From the NCBI RefSeq assembly GCF_905475345.1, contig NC_066601.1, positions 1,468,501 to 1,532,500 on the forward strand: 64,000 nt of DNA, written 5' to 3'. Below are positions 61,626-64,000 of this stretch, piece after piece. A model generated the notes under the pieces. The model was not told the DNA's origin. It worked only from the letters and a program-made list of their open reading frames with translations, and ran no database searches. How positions within the stretch are numbered: the stretch's first letter is position 1; every line of letters starts with the position of its first letter. Made by a program: the position numbers and the translations under genes. The DNA comes from Vespula vulgaris. Lineage: Eukaryota; Arthropoda; Insecta; Hymenoptera; Vespidae.

Positions 61626-62080
61626 ATCGATTGCATTCAACGGAACCTTTAGTCCCTTCACAAATTAGAAAATTCGTCTTACGCGTTTAATCGAGCATCG
61701 TCGTACAAAGGGTGTCGTATTGTCACGGACCACTCTGCAACTTTCCCCCTCCCTTCCCTCCCCTTAGCTTTGCTCTTATTATCGATCAAAATTCGTTCTT
61801 TTTTTGTTTCCTTTTTTTTTGCGTTTCTTCGAGAGAAGAATATATTTCGTTCGTATTTTTTTCTTTTTCTCTTATCTTTCCTTTTCTGTTTCTTTCCTCT
61901 TTCGCTCATCCAATCCAAACGGTATTCTAAAATATTCTCTTCGATTTTATACGACGAAGAATGTATTTTAATTACGGCGAAGATTATAATTAAGAAGTGA
62001 AAGGTTTTTTCTTCTTTTCTTTTTCTATTTTTCTATTTTTTTATTTTTTTTTTTTTTTTTACTTTTTTTTAATCTTTTTT

Positions 62081-63325
62081 AAAGGAACGTCGTCGTGTGT
62101 ACAGATTAGACGAGTTAAAAATTAATGAAACTTTCAATGATAAATCGAAGGATGAATTAATGGCTCGCCCTCGTTAAAGTCGAATAGTCGAATGGTCGAT
62201 TAACCTTTTAACATTCTTTTATAGGTCGAACGATCGATCTCGTCGAAGTTACGTCGACATAAATCAAGTTCGATTTGCATTGAAACATTTTGCATGTGTC
62301 CAACTAAAGCTGACAGGTCTGACCGATTTTTATCGAAAAATCGTCTCTTTGTTTATTCAAAATGTTCCAGATAATTTGCTTGTTTAATCTAATAAACTAA
62401 CGAAGAGTGATCGATCTACGAAATGTTACGAAAAACTAAAAAATATAGAAACGTAATAAAAATGGAATGCTGTTCTCTATTGAATTCGTAAAAATAAACA
62501 TTTTCCGAAATATTTATATTTCTCACATTGAATTCATAAAAATTCTATTATATGTCATTGAGAACAATTTCCGCGCAAGAGAAGAATTGTATTATTGAAA
62601 TAAAAAATTTTACAATGGTAATATACATTTAATGGTAATCAAAGAAGAGATAGGAAGATCCATAATGAAACAATAAATATGGAACGAAAATAACAATATG
62701 TGAGTTTTTTTTAATGATCGTCAAAGTAAATGCATATCTGTGCACGTATATATATAATAAATATATATATATATTATTTATTAAAATTTACATTCGTTTT
62801 TATCTGATTGTATACTTAACGATTTTATTTCATTATTAAAAACAATTTCCTCGTTGAAATTATCGATTAATTGAAACAAAATTGAAAAATAAAAAAATAT
62901 ACAGAGCGATACGCCTATCTATGAATAAGAGTGACCAAAAGAAAAGATATATACATAACGTAGATAGATAAAAAGATCGATAATAAAACAATGAACGTAA
63001 ATCGAAATGTACACGTGGCAAGTTACTTGTATATATATATATCGTTCTCGTGTAGTTACGACGTAACGAAGTGCGAATCACTTTCCGGTACAAGATCGTA
63101 GATAACGTGCGATTCGAGTTAGACGGTCTTTCCAGAAGAAAGAGTATTACGCGGAATGAGAGTCGTTTTCTGTTTACGAAGGGTTACACGCTCGGAATAA
63201 TATTCCGTTGTCCCGTGCGACGATAAAACAGCGGGACACTTTTACAGCACTGTATAAATATACGGACCAAATTAAAAGCTCTATATTATCGCGAAAAAGC
63301 GAGTACTAGAGGGAAAAAAAAGGTG
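62081..63325. other. No gene seen
   Basis: Complex at 62085-62350 and 63060-63300, otherwise AT-rich, with a TA run near 62760-62775. No exon signals. Confidence 0.5.
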
Positions 63326-63328
63326 AGC

Positions 63329-63330
<2 letters not shown>

Positions 63331-63366
<36 letters not shown>

Positions 63367-63417
63367 CAGATAGATACAGATAGATATAGATATAGATAGA
63401 TAGATAGAGATAGAGAT

Positions 63418-63462
<45 letters not shown>
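63331..63462. repeat. (GATA)n then (GA)n
   Basis: GATA copies at 63331-63365, GATACA and GATATA variants to about 63420, then GA to 63462. Confidence 0.95.
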
Positions 63463-63465
<3 letters not shown>

Positions 63466-64000
63466 GTCATAATTCGGCGTATTACTTCACCATCATGTCG
63501 GCTGACGGGTCGAGCGATCGTTAATCATTCTGCTTCGATTTAAAGCCACACGATCGATCGACCTCATCGCGATATCTCGAAACAGTTGCTGCTTCGTATA
63601 TACGACATCCTGTCCTATGAAAAGCAAGCTACTGTAAACTTTCGATAAAACTACGACTACAAGCTAGAGGGAAAGAGAAAAAGAGAGAGAGAGACGAAGA
63701 AAAAAGTAAGAGAGAGAAAGAGAGAGAGAGAGAGAGGAGAGAGTAAGAGAAGGCTGTCGCATGAGAAGAAGAAAAATGTTTTACATGCTTTTCCCATCGA
63801 GATAAGCACAGCGAGTTCGCTCGTTCGAGCGTGTAAAATAAACTGTGAAGGTGGGGTAAAAAAATGAAACGAGTGAGGCCATGGAAAAATGGGAGGAAGG
63901 AAGAGAGGGAGGAGAAGAGAAATATAATGCGTTTTGCGGGCTCGTCAAGAAATCTTCTTGCATGATCTTCGAGAAAACTCGACACTGTCTGCTGGTATCG
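63463..64000. other. Window end: unique and GA-rich sequence, no gene called
   Basis: GA-rich at 63665-63750. 63470-63640 and 63780-63850 are complex. On the minus strand a frame covers 63985-63629, but it is Ser/Leu-rich through GA tracts. No splice context was seen; a gene continuing beyond the window cannot be excluded. Confidence 0.4.

Noticed and set aside
1..64000. CRISPR arrays, tRNA and rRNA genes, prokaryotic operons, reverse transcriptase or transposase genes
   Set aside because: No spaced direct-repeat arrays, no tRNA T-loop words in a foldable context, no conserved enzyme motifs and no dense coding were found on reading both strands by eye. A tRNAscan or profile search could still find short ones.

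Overview
The window looks like animal nuclear DNA that is AT-rich and very gene-poor. It is packed with (GA/CT)n, (TA)n, (CA/TG)n and tetranucleotide microsatellites and frequent CpG words such as ATCGAT and CGATCG. There are no operons, ribosome binding sites, tRNA or rRNA genes, or long open frames. This texture, together with short TTAA-flanked elements ending in CCCTTTG and a TATACAGTGTCCC terminus, suggests an insect, most likely a hymenopteran such as a wasp or bee. That placement is inference; no protein in the window fixes the species.

The best-supported gene is on the minus strand. A first coding exon at 9731-9662 has a strong Kozak ATG, an apparent signal peptide and a consensus GTGAGT splice donor. 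Its GC-richer, CpG-rich 5' flank lies at about 9735-10020. The gene would run leftward. A possible last coding exon sits at 2149-2077, with a good acceptor, 23 codons and TAA, but no middle exon was found, so linking the two is speculation. I could not name the gene. If the gene is real, everything from about 10 kb to 64 kb is upstream intergenic sequence or the intron of another gene.

Layout: 1-2.3 kb is AT-rich with two GC-richer islands (480-960 and 2000-2350). 2.3-9.6 kb is AT-rich and intron-like. 9.6-12.7 kb holds the candidate promoter and exon plus a dense cluster of microsatellites. 12.7-24 kb holds a small TTAA-flanked element, two ~200-220 bp tandem-duplication arrays and a GC-richer island at 18.8 kb. 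24-40 kb is microsatellite-dense and holds two more duplication arrays (33.8 and 39.6 kb). 40-64 kb is more of the same, with a degenerate 415 bp inverted-repeat element at 47.3 kb, a second CCCTTTG terminus at 56.9 kb, an exon-like open island at 59.8 kb and long compound trinucleotide repeats at 61 kb.

Most apparent open reading frames are (GA)n or (CT)n microsatellites read as RE/SL repeats, and I do not call them genes. I found no convincing undescribed system. The most distinctive pattern is a set of diverged local tandem duplications of ordinary sequence (periods about 128, 200-227, 220, 240-286 and 411 bp); in two of them the units carry an embedded microsatellite.
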